Shown piece after piece: positions 1 through 9,490 of a DNA stretch of 64,000 nt. This DNA comes from Oceanicoccus sp. GTDB taxonomy: Bacteria; Pseudomonadota; Gammaproteobacteria; Pseudomonadales; Dasaniaceae. The position numbers and the translations under genes were made by a program. The notes under the pieces were generated by a model. That model did no database searches, had not been told where the DNA came from, and worked only from the letters and a program-made list of their open reading frames with translations. The stretch spans positions 1 through 64,000 of the forward strand of contig NZ_JAQWFR010000004.1 in assembly GCF_029238675.1 (NCBI RefSeq). The letters run 5' to 3'. The stretch's first letter is position 1. Each line of letters begins with the position of its first letter.

Positions 1-426
1 GCCGTCTAAATCACCATAGACTTCATCCGTAGAAATATGATGGAATCGAAAATTAGATTTCTTATCTCCACTCAAGTTTTGCCAGTAGTGCCTCGCGGCT
101 TCAAGCAGGGTATAAGTGCCGACTACATTGGTTTGAATAAATGCACCAGGCCCATCAATTGAGCGATCAACATGAGACTCGGCAGCCAAGTGCATAACGC
201 CGTCCGGCTCCTCTTTTTCAAAGATCTTTGCCAACTCAAGCGGGTCACAAACATCGGCTTAATAAAATGAATACCTATCTGATGGCAGCACCTCTTCAAC
301 CGAGGATAAATTGCCAGCGTAAGTTAATTTGTCGACATTAACTATTTCATCCGTTGTATTTTTAATGATATGACGTACTAATGCACTGCCGATAAAACCA
401 GCTCCGCCAGTTACTAATATTTTTAA
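1..426 (-). pseudogene. dTDP-glucose 4,6-dehydratase remnant (rmlB/rfbB-like), 5' part, cut by the window edge
   Basis: Reading leftward from about 426, the translation matches the N-terminus of an RmlB-type short-chain dehydrogenase: the Rossmann motif [10 protein letters not shown], then [19 protein letters not shown] and [11 protein letters not shown]. This family converts dTDP-glucose to the 4-keto-6-deoxy sugar used in O-antigen synthesis. Two defects are visible. The codon where ATG is expected before KILVTGG is TTA (424-426), although a GAGGG ribosome-binding-like sequence lies just upstream. A TAA stop at 259-261 interrupts the frame between DRYSFY and ADVCDP, where a single C-to-T change from CAA would explain it. 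The frame is otherwise clean to the window edge. A sequencing error could explain one defect, less easily both. Confidence 0.8.
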
Positions 427-522
427 TTTGCCTTTCCCTCTTTGTATTTTCTAATCCCACTTAGATAGCAAATAAAAAACATCACCCCTACCCGGAATTC
501 TAACAACTCCCTTACAGCGCTT

Positions 523-2274
523 TTACGCATTATCATTGAATTGCAAAGCATGCAATTTTGCATAATGCCCGGATTGCGCTATTAATTCCTCATGCTTACC
601 CTGCTCAACTATTCGCCCCGCATCCATCACCACAATCCGATCAGCCTTTTCAATCGTCGACAACCGATGCGCAATCACAATCGTAGTCCTACCTTCCATC
701 ACCTTATCAAGCGCTTCCTGAATGGTACGCTCTGACTCCGTATCCAAAGCTGAAGTGGCCTCATCAAGAATAAGAATCGGGGCATCTTTTAATAAGGCCC
801 TGGCAATGGAAAGGCGCTGCCGCTGGCCGCCGGATAAACGGGTGCCATCTTCACCCACAATGGTTTGCAGTCCTTCGGGTAAGGTATTTATAAATTCCAT
901 GGCGTGGGCATCCGTGGCGGCTTTTTCGATGGCGCTGTGATCAACATCGGCCAATTGGCCATAGGCTATATTGGCGGCAACGGTATCGTTAAATAACACT
1001 ACCTGCTGGTTAACCAAAGCAACCTGTCTGCGTAAGCAATCGATGTCCAAATCACGCAGGGCTATATCGTCTAATAAGATATCACCGCTGCCAAGCTCAT
1101 AGAAACGTAATAACAAACTGGCCAAGGTGGTTTTACCACTGCCAGAACGGCCAACCAATGCCACGGTTTCGCCGGGCTCAATGGTCAGGTTGATATTATC
1201 GAGTACCGGCTTACCGGCTTCATATTCAAAGTTGATATTGCGCAGCTCAATTCGGCCGCTGACTCGCTCCACCACTTGTGAGCCACTATTGTGCTCCTGC
1301 TGTTCATCCAGCAAACCAAAAATAGAATCTGCCGCTGCTATACCGCGCTGAATGGTGGAGTTGATCTCACTTAGTTGTCTTACCGGCTTGGCTAACAAGC
1401 CCGCCGCAACCACATAAGCCACTAACTCCCCCGCTGAGGTATCGGCAGCCATCAGCAGGACGATATACATCAAGGCGGCTATAGCCAGCGATAATAAAAA
1501 GGTGAATACCGGCGTTTGGACAGAGGCAATACGGCTGAATTTTATACCCTGGAGGGTATTGCTGTTGCTGGCAGTGTGGAAGCGCTGCTTCTCATAGCCC
1601 TCACCACCGTAACTGCGCACGAGCCGATAACCCTGAATAGCTTCGTTAGAGATATGAGTCACCCGCCCCATGGACGATTGCATCTTTTCACTCATACGGC
1701 GGAATAGTTTACTGGTATAGACAATCAGGCCAGCAAGCACCGGCGTTACCAGTATAAAGATCAGCGTTAGTTCCCAGTTTTGATATAGCAAATATCCCAA
1801 TAGGGCGATAACAGTAAGCCCTTCCCTAAATAACACCTTGATGGCATTAGTCGCGGCATTAGTCACCTGATTCACGTTGTAGGTGATCATCGATACCAGT
1901 TCGCCGGAGTTACATTGGTCATGGAAGGCGCTGGGCAGCACCAGCATATGGTCAAACATCTGCTTGCGCAGATCATTCACTACACTCAGGGAGATTTTCG
2001 ACATAAAGTAGTTGCCGCAGAAAAAGCCAATACCGCGCACAATACTGATAGCCACAACAGCCAGGGGGATAAAGGTGACCAGGTCGGCATCTTTGCTCTC
2101 TAGCCCATCAACGAAGTACTTCATCATATGGGCCAATGCACTCTGGGTACTGGCATAGGCGGCAAAACCCAACAAACTAATCACAAAATAGGGCCAATAG
2201 CGGGCGCTATAGCCTAATAACCGGCGGTAGATTGACCAGCCATCAGCGGTTTGTGTGGATGAAGGTTTAGCCAT
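523..2274 (-). CDS. msbA: Lipid A export ABC transporter MsbA (permease-ATPase half-transporter)
   Basis: Homodimeric ABC exporter of the inner membrane that flips lipid A-core from the inner to the outer leaflet using ATP. The 583-residue length is that of MsbA. Residues about 20-310 form the six-helix ABC exporter domain. The nucleotide-binding domain follows from about 340, with Walker A GRSGSGKTT near 375, signature LSGGQRQR near 480 and Walker B ILILDEATSALD near 500, then the switch His in IAHRLST. It lies in an LPS-core locus, which fits this role better than a drug exporter. No lpxK follows it, unlike in E. coli. The ATG at 2274 has only a weak ribosome-binding site. Confidence 0.92.
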   Translation of the reverse strand: MAKPSSTQTADGWSIYRRLLGYSARYWPYFVISLLGFAAYASTQSALAHMMKYFVDGLESKDADLVTFIPLAVVAISIVRGIGFFCGNYFMSKISLSVVNDLRKQMFDHMLVLPSAFHDQCNSGELVSMITYNVNQVTNAATNAIKVLFREGLTVIALLGYLLYQNWELTLIFILVTPVLAGLIVYTSKLFRRMSEKMQSSMGRVTHISNEAIQGYRLVRSYGGEGYEKQRFHTASNSNTLQGIKFSRIASVQTPVFTFLLSLAIAALMYIVLLMAADTSAGELVAYVVAAGLLAKPVRQLSEINSTIQRGIAAADSIFGLLDEQQEHNSGSQVVERVSGRIELRNINFEYEAGKPVLDNINLTIEPGETVALVGRSGSGKTTLASLLLRFYELGSGDILLDDIALRDLDIDCLRRQVALVNQQVVLFNDTVAANIAYGQLADVDHSAIEKAATDAHAMEFINTLPEGLQTIVGEDGTRLSGGQRQRLSIARALLKDAPILILDEATSALDTESERTIQEALDKVMEGRTTIVIAHRLSTIEKADRIVVMDAGRIVEQGKHEELIAQSGHYAKLHALQFNDNA

Positions 2275-2474
2275 TAAGAGTAGCCGCAGTCCTGAGCATT
2301 GATCGTTTTAAAAGGGATTTCAGTTATTGGCGGGCATTATACGGCATTCTGACGCAATTGATGACTACATTTACGCCCTATCCAGCAATTTAAATACTGA
2401 GCATAAGGCGGTATGATGGCCCTCCTTTACAGCCAAAACCATAATAAACACCAATAGATAGATTGCGCGCCATT

Positions 2475-3527
2475 ATGAGCCGACCACCGCTACAACCATT
2501 TTCCAACTTGCTAGTGGTTATGACTGACCGCCATATCGGTAATTTGTTAGTCAGTCTATATGCCATTAAAGCCGCGCAACAACAATTATCTAACGAGCAA
2601 ACCCTTAGCTGCGTTATTGATTACCATCTGCTATCGCTGGCCACATATTTTTTACCTGATATTGAATTTATTCCCTGCAACTTGCGCGGCTCCAAACTTT
2701 CTATATGGCAAAAGTCCAAGCTGTTTATCAAACTGTATACTCGACTAAAACAACTCAAGATAGATACTGCTGTGGATTTATATGGTCATGGCGAATCCCT
2801 TAAAATTGCCCAGCTTTCAGGTGCCAACTATATTTCTGCTTTCTATAGTCGACCGAAATTGAAAGAGAAATATGATTGGTGTGATAGAGACAGTGATTTA
2901 ACCGCCAACCACCAAATAGATTTTTACCGGTATCCATTTTATCCGCTCTTTGGTGAGCTTACGCATGTAAAACTCAATGCACCAAAGCTCGACAATGTTT
3001 ACTCAGGGCTGCGAACAAAGCTGAACGCATTAGCTGTTGATCAAAACAGGCCTCTGGTGGTTATTCATCCCGGTGCTGGTAAAACATATAAATTATGGCC
3101 TACTCATCACTGGCAAAAACTGATTGCCATGCTGGAGCAAGATAACAAACAGGTGTTATTGATTGGCGCCGGGGTTGATAAGCCTGAAGTGGAAGCGATT
3201 ATTAAGGATACGTCGATTGCCCCCATCAATGGCTTTGGGCAATTTAACCTAATTGAAACTATTCACCTGGGGTTTATCTGTGAGTCGATGATTGGTAATG
3301 ACTCTGGGCCCACTCACCTAATGGCAACAACACCAACTTACGTCTATAGCCTATTTGGACCTACTGACGATACGCTATGGTCACCGCTGTCGGACAATAG
3401 CCACATTCTTCGCTCAGAAACTCCCTGCCTTGAAGCCTGTAGTAAACAAAGCTGTGCCAGAACCCAAAGCTGCTTACAGTTGCTTTCTGCAAACACTGTG
3501 TACCAGCAATCACAGACCCAGGCTTAG
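2475..3527 (+). CDS. GT9-family glycosyltransferase (ADP-heptosyltransferase-like)
   Basis: About 350 residues with the C-terminal hallmarks of glycosyltransferase family 9: VVIHPGAGKTYKLWP followed by MIGNDSGPTHLMA, the sugar-nucleotide-binding loops of heptosyltransferases. The N-terminal VVMTDRHIGNLLVSL resembles the family's opening GDxxLxxP region, but diverged. It probably adds a heptose or related sugar to the LPS core at the cytoplasmic face. It is divergent from msbA and convergent with the next gene, overlapping its 3' end by 4 bp. The frame is open from a TTG at 2463, but the ATG at 2475 was chosen as start; neither has a clear Shine-Dalgarno sequence. The acceptor is unknown, and a WaaC or WaaQ-like role is possible. 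Confidence 0.75.
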   Translation: MSRPPLQPFSNLLVVMTDRHIGNLLVSLYAIKAAQQQLSNEQTLSCVIDYHLLSLATYFLPDIEFIPCNLRGSKLSIWQKSKLFIKLYTRLKQLKIDTAVDLYGHGESLKIAQLSGANYISAFYSRPKLKEKYDWCDRDSDLTANHQIDFYRYPFYPLFGELTHVKLNAPKLDNVYSGLRTKLNALAVDQNRPLVVIHPGAGKTYKLWPTHHWQKLIAMLEQDNKQVLLIGAGVDKPEVEAIIKDTSIAPINGFGQFNLIETIHLGFICESMIGNDSGPTHLMATTPTYVYSLFGPTDDTLWSPLSDNSHILRSETPCLEACSKQSCARTQSCLQLLSANTVYQQSQTQA

Positions 3528-5035
3528 CCTTGCTCCATTAGGCAATGCTCGTTTTTGGCAACATAGACACTAATTGTCCGGCGACGATGTTTAACGTAAT
3601 AGGCCAGGCAGTTTTTTCCAGAAACCACTACCTGCTCATCTGAACGGCCATAATAAACAACGGCAACATCAGGCTTTAAGCCTGATTCCAGCACCTTTAA
3701 TACTTTTGTTGGTTCGGCCTTGAGTGTACGTGCTTTCTTATAATCCACACGGTTAACCAGCGATACTTGCAAAGCGTTAGAATAAACAGCAGGGCCTGAC
3801 AGGCCCATAGCTTCAACTTTACTTTGCGCCTCATTTAAGAAGCGTTTGCTTCCCGAGGGAGCATCCAGCACTTTAAACAGGGGCACAATGATAATAAGTG
3901 TCAGTAATATTTTTGAAAACCGCGCCTGCCTGGCGGCGGCAGACAAGATTAATATGATCGATAAGGCGGTTAGAAAATAGGTTAACGGAAGGTTATATCT
4001 AAAAACTAAAAACCCTCGGCTAAATAAAAATACCAAACAATAAACAACGATTGATAAGGCGTAAACCGAGAGTAAGATAGTGGCATTATTTTTCTGTTTC
4101 CGCTGAAAGTAAAAAAGCCCCAGCAGATATACCGACAACGAGCTGGAAAGATAGAAAAAATAGGTGCCTATATAGAGGCTAAACAAGCCAACGCCACTAT
4201 GTCCAGCCCAGTATTTGGATAATAACTCCGCCTCCAGAATTTCTTGCCCCTGTGAAAAGGTGACAAAAACACTGGGAATTTTACCGCTAACATACTTCCA
4301 GGCATCTGCCTGGGGCATATCAATAGCAAGCAGACCAATAGCCGCCGCCAACAATAGTACAACCCCTGCCAACAAGCCCAATAGGTACTGACGAGTTAAA
4401 TAAATAACCGCCAGGAAACCAAAAGCCAATATAACCAAAGCCTCAATACGAAATAACGCTGCAATCACAAAAGATAGAACAAACAAAATCAATGACTTTT
4501 TATCACGGCTGGATGTTAGCCTGTCGGTGTTAATGCAAATAAGGCTGTAATAAACACCGATCATAATAAAGAGAATAAAGCCCTGGTCTCGCATTAAGTA
4601 GTTACGAAAATTGTGGAAGCTTATTGAAATAATAAATAATACGACGGCCCAAAATAGACGTGACTGGTGCACACGCAATGCACTGCAAATGCGATAAAAA
4701 AAGTAGATTTGGCCACACTGAAAAACAAAATTAAGCACCCAGCCACTGACCAGTAAATTATTGAAAAAAGCCATATCGACATAGGCAACAAGCACGGAGT
4801 AATAGGCCCATGGGTAGGTTTTAAGCGCCTCGGCCAGGCCATGGTCGATAAAGTTTCTAGCGGCATAGAGGTACAGGGCGCCATCGTCGTTCACCGCCCA
4901 GCCGTATTGCCATAGACGAAGTAGAAAGGTAATGACTAATAACGACAGAAAAAAAGTAACCAGACGGCCACGGGATTCCAACATATAGCTGGTAAAAGCT
5001 CTTAACCCGGTAACAATACTATCCTGCATTGACAT
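3524..5035 (-). CDS. Polytopic membrane protein, GT-C/GT39-like glycosyltransferase candidate
   Basis: A 503-residue protein with roughly ten to twelve hydrophobic segments. An acidic NDD motif at residues 49-51 follows the first membrane segment, in the first periplasmic loop. That layout is typical of GT-C enzymes such as ArnT and protein O-mannosyltransferases, which use polyprenyl-phosphate sugars. The C-terminal soluble tail (about 400-503) has several Lys/Arg and two Cys. I infer a lipid-linked sugar transferase acting on LPS or another surface glycan, because of the neighbouring LPS genes. The ATG at 5035 is preceded by GAGAAT. The exact substrate and family are not recognisable by eye, and a non-enzymatic membrane protein cannot be excluded. 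Confidence 0.55.
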   Translation of the reverse strand: MSMQDSIVTGLRAFTSYMLESRGRLVTFFLSLLVITFLLRLWQYGWAVNDDGALYLYAARNFIDHGLAEALKTYPWAYYSVLVAYVDMAFFNNLLVSGWVLNFVFQCGQIYFFYRICSALRVHQSRLFWAVVLFIISISFHNFRNYLMRDQGFILFIMIGVYYSLICINTDRLTSSRDKKSLILFVLSFVIAALFRIEALVILAFGFLAVIYLTRQYLLGLLAGVVLLLAAAIGLLAIDMPQADAWKYVSGKIPSVFVTFSQGQEILEAELLSKYWAGHSGVGLFSLYIGTYFFYLSSSLSVYLLGLFYFQRKQKNNATILLSVYALSIVVYCLVFLFSRGFLVFRYNLPLTYFLTALSIILILSAAARQARFSKILLTLIIIVPLFKVLDAPSGSKRFLNEAQSKVEAMGLSGPAVYSNALQVSLVNRVDYKKARTLKAEPTKVLKVLESGLKPDVAVVYYGRSDEQVVVSGKNCLAYYVKHRRRTISVYVAKNEHCLMEQG

Positions 5036-5284
5036 ATATTCTCATTCCATAGTTCCATTGGGAGCTTATAGCAGTGACTTGCAAGCCATCATTTCTAAAC
5101 ACATAGCATATCGACATATCTGATTACAGCCAACAGTAAATTCTAAATAGACTTCTCTCGCCAGAGTATCTATTCTTAGCCACCAATAAACAATAACCCT
5201 TTAGTATTAAGCGTGCGCCAGTTGAATGACTATCGTGGCATATCCATAAAGCAGCATTACCCTTTCATACCATAAAGGCTCTGG

Positions 5285-6838
5285 ATGTTATTTAATTCTT
5301 TCGAGTTTATCCTGCTGTATCTACCCCTGGTGGTACTGGGCTATTACCTGCTGCGCAGGCTATCGACGGGGTCTACTCCAACACTTTCTCCAACACTTTA
5401 TCTGGTGATTGCTTCACTGGGCTTTTATGGCTGGTGGAAACTTGAGTATGTCGCTCTGCTGCTTGCCTCCATCTTGCTGAATTATGGCCTGAGCCTAATG
5501 CTATTGCGAGCAGGCCCCGGGGGCTATAAAAAACTCGTGCTGGGCCTTGGGGTAGCGGCCAACCTGCTGACATTGATGTATTTTAAGTATGCGGACTTTA
5601 TTATTGAAAGCATTAACCTGATGCTCGACAGCCAAAGCCCATCGCTGTCTATTATCTTGCCATTGGCTATTTCCTTTTACACCTTTCAGCAAATCGCTTA
5701 CCTGGTTGATAGTTACCAGGGGAAAACCCATGCCCATGGGTTTCTCGATTACTGTTTGTTTGTCTGTTTTTTCCCTCAACTTATTGCTGGCCCGATTGTT
5801 CACTACAGCGAAATGCTGCCGCAATTTGCCCGGCAGAGGAAAACCCTCTTCAACCCATCAAATATCTCGGTAGGCTTAATTCTATTTACTCTGGGCCTGG
5901 CAAAGAAGGTATTGATTGCCGACAATATGGCGCCCTACTCCACCGCCATTTTTGCCAAGGCAGACGCGGGCCAAACCATAACGCTACTGGAGGCATGGCA
6001 GGGCGCCCTGGCTTACAGCTTACAACTGTATTTTGACTTTAGTGGCTACTGCGATATGGCGATGGGCGCCGCCAGAATGTTTGGTATTGTGCTGCCTATT
6101 AATTTTAATTCGCCTTATAAGGCCAAAAATATTATCGATTTCTGGCGTCGCTGGCATATGACACTGTCACGGTTTTTAAGAGACTATTTATATATCGCCC
6201 TTGGAGGTAACCGCAAGGGTCAAAGCCGCCGCTATATCAATCTGTTTATTACCATGTTGCTGGGTGGGCTCTGGCACGGAGCCGGCTGGAATTTTGTTAT
6301 CTGGGGAGCCTTGCATGGCAGTTATCTTATTATCAACCACGCTTGGCATGCTGTGCACAGGGGCCTGCCAGCCCTACCCCGGTCAGTCAATTGGCTGGGT
6401 AGCAAGCTAGGGGTTGCTATTACATTATTAGCCATTATTGTAGGCTGGGTGTTCTTTAGAGCCGAAACCTATTCAGGGGCCATGAAAATGCTGGCGGGAA
6501 TGTTTGGCCAAAACGGCATTGCCATACCGATAAAATATGCCGAGCGTTGGGGCTCATTCAGTGACAACTTAATCAGTGCCGGTGTTGAATTCCGTTATCT
6601 GGATGGCTTTAGCTCTATCTCACCACTGTATACCATTCTATTATTATGGGTCTTTGCCCGCTATGCACCCAATAGCTTTAGTTTACTACGGGCCTATAAG
6701 CCTGCTTTAGGCACGATTGATGCTTCCCGTTTTGAAATTAAGCTGACTAAAACAAATGCTGTTTTAGTTGGGCTGCTTTTTATCATCGCAACGGTATCAC
6801 TCAATACTGTTTCTGAATTCCTTTACTTTCAATTTTAG
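5285..6838 (+). CDS. MBOAT-family membrane-bound O-acyltransferase (AlgI-like)
   Basis: A 517-residue protein opening with MLFNSFEFILLYLPLVV, the usual start of the AlgI/PatA branch of MBOAT enzymes. The conserved active-site His lies in GGLWHGAGWNF near residue 330, and the upstream RRWHMTLSRFLRDYLY motif is also characteristic. These multi-pass proteins pass acyl groups, usually acetyl, across the inner membrane toward periplasmic glycans. An AAGG ribosome-binding site lies 6 bases before the ATG. The next gene follows within 7 bp and encodes an SGNH-like partner, which matches known MBOAT/SGNH acylation pairs. No alginate genes are present, so an alginate role is not supported; the target may be LPS or another local glycan. 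Confidence 0.88.
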   Translation: MLFNSFEFILLYLPLVVLGYYLLRRLSTGSTPTLSPTLYLVIASLGFYGWWKLEYVALLLASILLNYGLSLMLLRAGPGGYKKLVLGLGVAANLLTLMYFKYADFIIESINLMLDSQSPSLSIILPLAISFYTFQQIAYLVDSYQGKTHAHGFLDYCLFVCFFPQLIAGPIVHYSEMLPQFARQRKTLFNPSNISVGLILFTLGLAKKVLIADNMAPYSTAIFAKADAGQTITLLEAWQGALAYSLQLYFDFSGYCDMAMGAARMFGIVLPINFNSPYKAKNIIDFWRRWHMTLSRFLRDYLYIALGGNRKGQSRRYINLFITMLLGGLWHGAGWNFVIWGALHGSYLIINHAWHAVHRGLPALPRSVNWLGSKLGVAITLLAIIVGWVFFRAETYSGAMKMLAGMFGQNGIAIPIKYAERWGSFSDNLISAGVEFRYLDGFSSISPLYTILLLWVFARYAPNSFSLLRAYKPALGTIDASRFEIKLTKTNAVLVGLLFIIATVSLNTVSEFLYFQF

Positions 6839-6845
6839 GATAACG

Positions 6846-7907
6846 ATGAATCAAGCAACTCCTCGCTATGCTGTCTTCTTTTTTATTACCGTCACGGTAG
6901 CGGCGCTATTGTTAATGGCTTTAAATTATACGATTGATCCCTGGATGTATTTCCGCGACAGCAAGTTTTCTATTGATACGGGACAGGGCCGGCATCAAAA
7001 TGCGGGTATCGGCAAGCATAAACAATTTTCAATATTGGTTATTGGCACATCACTCAGTCAAAATTTTTTAGCTACGGATGCTGAAAATAAATTCTCCGGC
7101 GAGGTGGCAGTACTATCCATACCCGCCGGCAGCGGTAAAGAGCAGAATCTTACCGTAGCCAATGCATTAAAATATCAAACACTGAGTCGAGTTATTTGGG
7201 AGCTACACCCAGCCGCTTTTGTACTGGATAAGGATGCGGTTAAAACCTCTTCATTCCCTGAATATTTATACGACAATAACCCCCTAACTGATGCCTATTA
7301 TCTTTACAATCTCACCAACCTGAAGAAAAGCCTATCAAGCCTGCAAGAGATTAGTGGTAAAAAAGATATCAAGCCCAGGAATTGGAAAAACCTATACGCT
7401 GCCAAAGACAATGAATATGGCTGCCCTTCTTTATTACATATGCAAATTAAGAAAGCGGGTATGCCGCAACAGGACAGTGACCTATTAGATACAAGTAATA
7501 ATATCGCTGACAACATCGAGGCCAATATCGTTTCTTTGGTTAATGCTCACCCCGATATACAATTTGATTTTTTCTTCCCGCCATTTTCAAAATTATATTG
7601 GGGCTTGATAAAAGAACATGAGCCGGTTAGGTATGCGTTGTATCTTCAAGTTGCCCAAACTGCGCAGGCCCTATTGGCAGGCAAAGAAAATACCAGACTC
7701 TATGATTTCAGGGCAAAAGAGGCGCTATCAGGTGATTTGAATAATTACCGCGATTTGACGCATTACTCTTCAGCGGCCAATAAACAGATTATTAGCGATA
7801 TTGCCAAAGGAGATTATCAAGCCACGGAGCAAGGCTTAGCCGCCTTTAACGCCTGGGTTAGTCAGTATGCTACCGATGATGTTGTTCAAAAATGCCTTAA
7901 AAAGTAA
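6846..7907 (+). CDS. SGNH-hydrolase-like membrane-anchored protein, likely partner of the MBOAT acyltransferase
   Basis: The protein is 353 residues from the ATG at 6846. That start has a TAGGAT ribosome-binding site and follows the MBOAT stop by 7 bp; the frame is also open upstream, inside the MBOAT gene. A single N-terminal membrane segment (about 10-30) is followed by a periplasmic domain. VIGTSLSQNF near residue 65 resembles the SGNH block with the nucleophilic Ser, and RDLTHYSS near 303 resembles the Asp-x-x-His pair near the C-terminus. Such proteins (AlgJ/AlgX, DltD and PatB types) complete acyl transfer begun by an MBOAT protein. The assignment rests on these motifs and the operon context; overall sequence similarity to a named family is not obvious. 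Confidence 0.6.
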   Translation: MNQATPRYAVFFFITVTVAALLLMALNYTIDPWMYFRDSKFSIDTGQGRHQNAGIGKHKQFSILVIGTSLSQNFLATDAENKFSGEVAVLSIPAGSGKEQNLTVANALKYQTLSRVIWELHPAAFVLDKDAVKTSSFPEYLYDNNPLTDAYYLYNLTNLKKSLSSLQEISGKKDIKPRNWKNLYAAKDNEYGCPSLLHMQIKKAGMPQQDSDLLDTSNNIADNIEANIVSLVNAHPDIQFDFFFPPFSKLYWGLIKEHEPVRYALYLQVAQTAQALLAGKENTRLYDFRAKEALSGDLNNYRDLTHYSSAANKQIISDIAKGDYQATEQGLAAFNAWVSQYATDDVVQKCLKK

Positions 7908-8700
7908 TAACAGATGGTTTGCGGCCGTATTTTTTGAGATGCTTTTTTTGAAAATCAGGGATGATTAAACGGATATCACTAGCCAATGTTTTTTTATCGA
8001 CTGCCGCCGTCTTATAATAGACCTCCATCAGGCCCGTTAAAAAAGACTGTTCAATACTGGCCTCTGAAAGTCCCACTAAAAGCCTCGCCAAATCCCTCGC
8101 CGGAGAATACTTTTTGGAAATCGCCCTGACACTATCTAAATCTACAAAATAGACTGATGCATTATCTATAAGCAGATTATGCAGTTTGGTATCTCCATGG
8201 ACATAACCAGCACTATGAACACGGGCTAGCTGCTGGGCAACTTGCGATAAAACATGGCTTAGTTCCTGATCATCTGCTGTGGCAACAAAATCATATAATG
8301 TTTGGGCATCTTCAAGATACTCACTGAAATGCACTGACTCGCGGGCTAGCAAACCGGTTTTCTTGATCACATAACCCATTGACTGTGGCGCTGTAGCACC
8401 AGCGGCGATAAATAGATTAACTTTGTCATGGCTTTGTTGTGCCCTGTTACCTTTGAACACAGCCCTAAGCATGGCTGCAATACCAGAATCACGGTAGGAT
8501 TTACAAAAAAGTGTTTGCTGATTCAATAGTGTTGCGCTAAAAATACTGCGGGAAGGCTCTTCTTTGATCACGCTTATTGCGCTAAATAAATCCGGGATAC
8601 TCGCTAAGCTCTCGTCGATGTCCAGGCCTGAATTTTTTTTAATCAGGCCGGTAGTGCCATCACTTGAGATCGGGTAAAAATCACGGCGATCAGTACTCAT
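7897..8700 (-). CDS. Small protein kinase-fold enzyme, LPS kinase (WaaP/Kdo kinase)-like
   Basis: A roughly 267-residue protein with the kinase catalytic loop HGDTKLHN (residues 168-175) and a DLD metal-binding motif (187-189) in YFVDLDSVR. This pattern occurs in the RIO/WaaP/KdkA group of small kinases. It probably phosphorylates a sugar in the LPS core, since it ends a minus-strand run of LPS genes after waaP and a sulfotransferase. The ATG at 8700 was chosen. A TTG at 8721 would place the start 6 bp after the upstream stop, but its AAGG is too close to work well. The 3' end overlaps the convergent SGNH-like gene by 11 bp. A protein-kinase role is a weaker alternative. Confidence 0.65.
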   Translation of the reverse strand: MSTDRRDFYPISSDGTTGLIKKNSGLDIDESLASIPDLFSAISVIKEEPSRSIFSATLLNQQTLFCKSYRDSGIAAMLRAVFKGNRAQQSHDKVNLFIAAGATAPQSMGYVIKKTGLLARESVHFSEYLEDAQTLYDFVATADDQELSHVLSQVAQQLARVHSAGYVHGDTKLHNLLIDNASVYFVDLDSVRAISKKYSPARDLARLLVGLSEASIEQSFLTGLMEVYYKTAAVDKKTLASDIRLIIPDFQKKHLKKYGRKPSVITF

Positions 8701-8726
8701 TGGATAATCCGCACAATGCAAACACC

Positions 8727-9470
8727 TTATAAGGATGATATTAAAGCGTCGATCTGTTCCTGGTAACCCAACAATGCGATATCTTTTTTATATCTCTCAG
8801 CCGCAACTTTGGCTGAACGCAATGTATAAGGTGAAGGTCGGTCAGATTTGGTTGACTTATTTTTATGAGGCAAGGCCGGCAGGTCATATTTTTTGGCGAG
8901 TACGGTCCAATCTTCGGCCATATTTTCAAACTTGCCTATATAGTCCACTACGACATTATCACCATCACAAAGAAAACTTGTCTGGGCGCGCAGGTGTCGA
9001 TCAATTTTTTCATCCGGTATTTCAGCCACCCGGTCTACAAACTCTTCGAATGTCATATCCAATGTAATACCCAGATTCCAGAATATATTTTTACTGCCTC
9101 CGGAGTTTCTGACATCTTGTATTTTATCGGTATAACTTGAGTGCAAACGATCGAGGGGATTTCTAACGAAGGCAAAAATAAATGGCGGTTTATCGGCCAC
9201 TAAAAACTGTTTGATGGTTTCATGGCTGGCATAGTTATTCGCATAATGGCGCACCAGTTGCGGGGTAACCTCTTCAATATCACCACCGGCCTGTGTTGCA
9301 TGTAAATGCCTGGCCAGGGTCAACTCAATAGAGGTTGAAGCCACTTTGGTAATTTTAATATAACCCAACTCCGGTGAAGGCAGGCGCCATATTTTAGGGC
9401 GGTGCCTGGCTACCTTGTAATTTCTTAACCATTTCTGGAAAAAGCCAGGATTAGGGCCGTAGTCTTTCAT
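8727..9470 (-). CDS. Sulfotransferase-family protein (PAPS-dependent carbohydrate sulfotransferase-like)
   Basis: A 247-residue protein with both cofactor motifs of the sulfotransferase superfamily. YIKITKVASTSIE (38-49 region) fits the 5'-phosphosulfate loop, with Lys42 as candidate catalytic residue. FAFVRNPLDRLHSSY (99-113) fits the 3'-phosphate-binding region. The layout resembles the Sulfotransfer_2 branch that acts on glycans. It sits between two kinase genes in a run of LPS-core genes, so the simplest inference is cytoplasmic sulfation of a core or lipid-linked sugar. There is no signal peptide or membrane segment. The ribosome-binding site before the ATG is weak, suggesting translation coupled to the operon. 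The acceptor cannot be deduced. Confidence 0.78.
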   Translation of the reverse strand: MKDYGPNPGFFQKWLRNYKVARHRPKIWRLPSPELGYIKITKVASTSIELTLARHLHATQAGGDIEEVTPQLVRHYANNYASHETIKQFLVADKPPFIFAFVRNPLDRLHSSYTDKIQDVRNSGGSKNIFWNLGITLDMTFEEFVDRVAEIPDEKIDRHLRAQTSFLCDGDNVVVDYIGKFENMAEDWTVLAKKYDLPALPHKNKSTKSDRPSPYTLRSAKVAAERYKKDIALLGYQEQIDALISSL

Positions 9471-9490
9471 AAATGTTTACTCAAATATGC

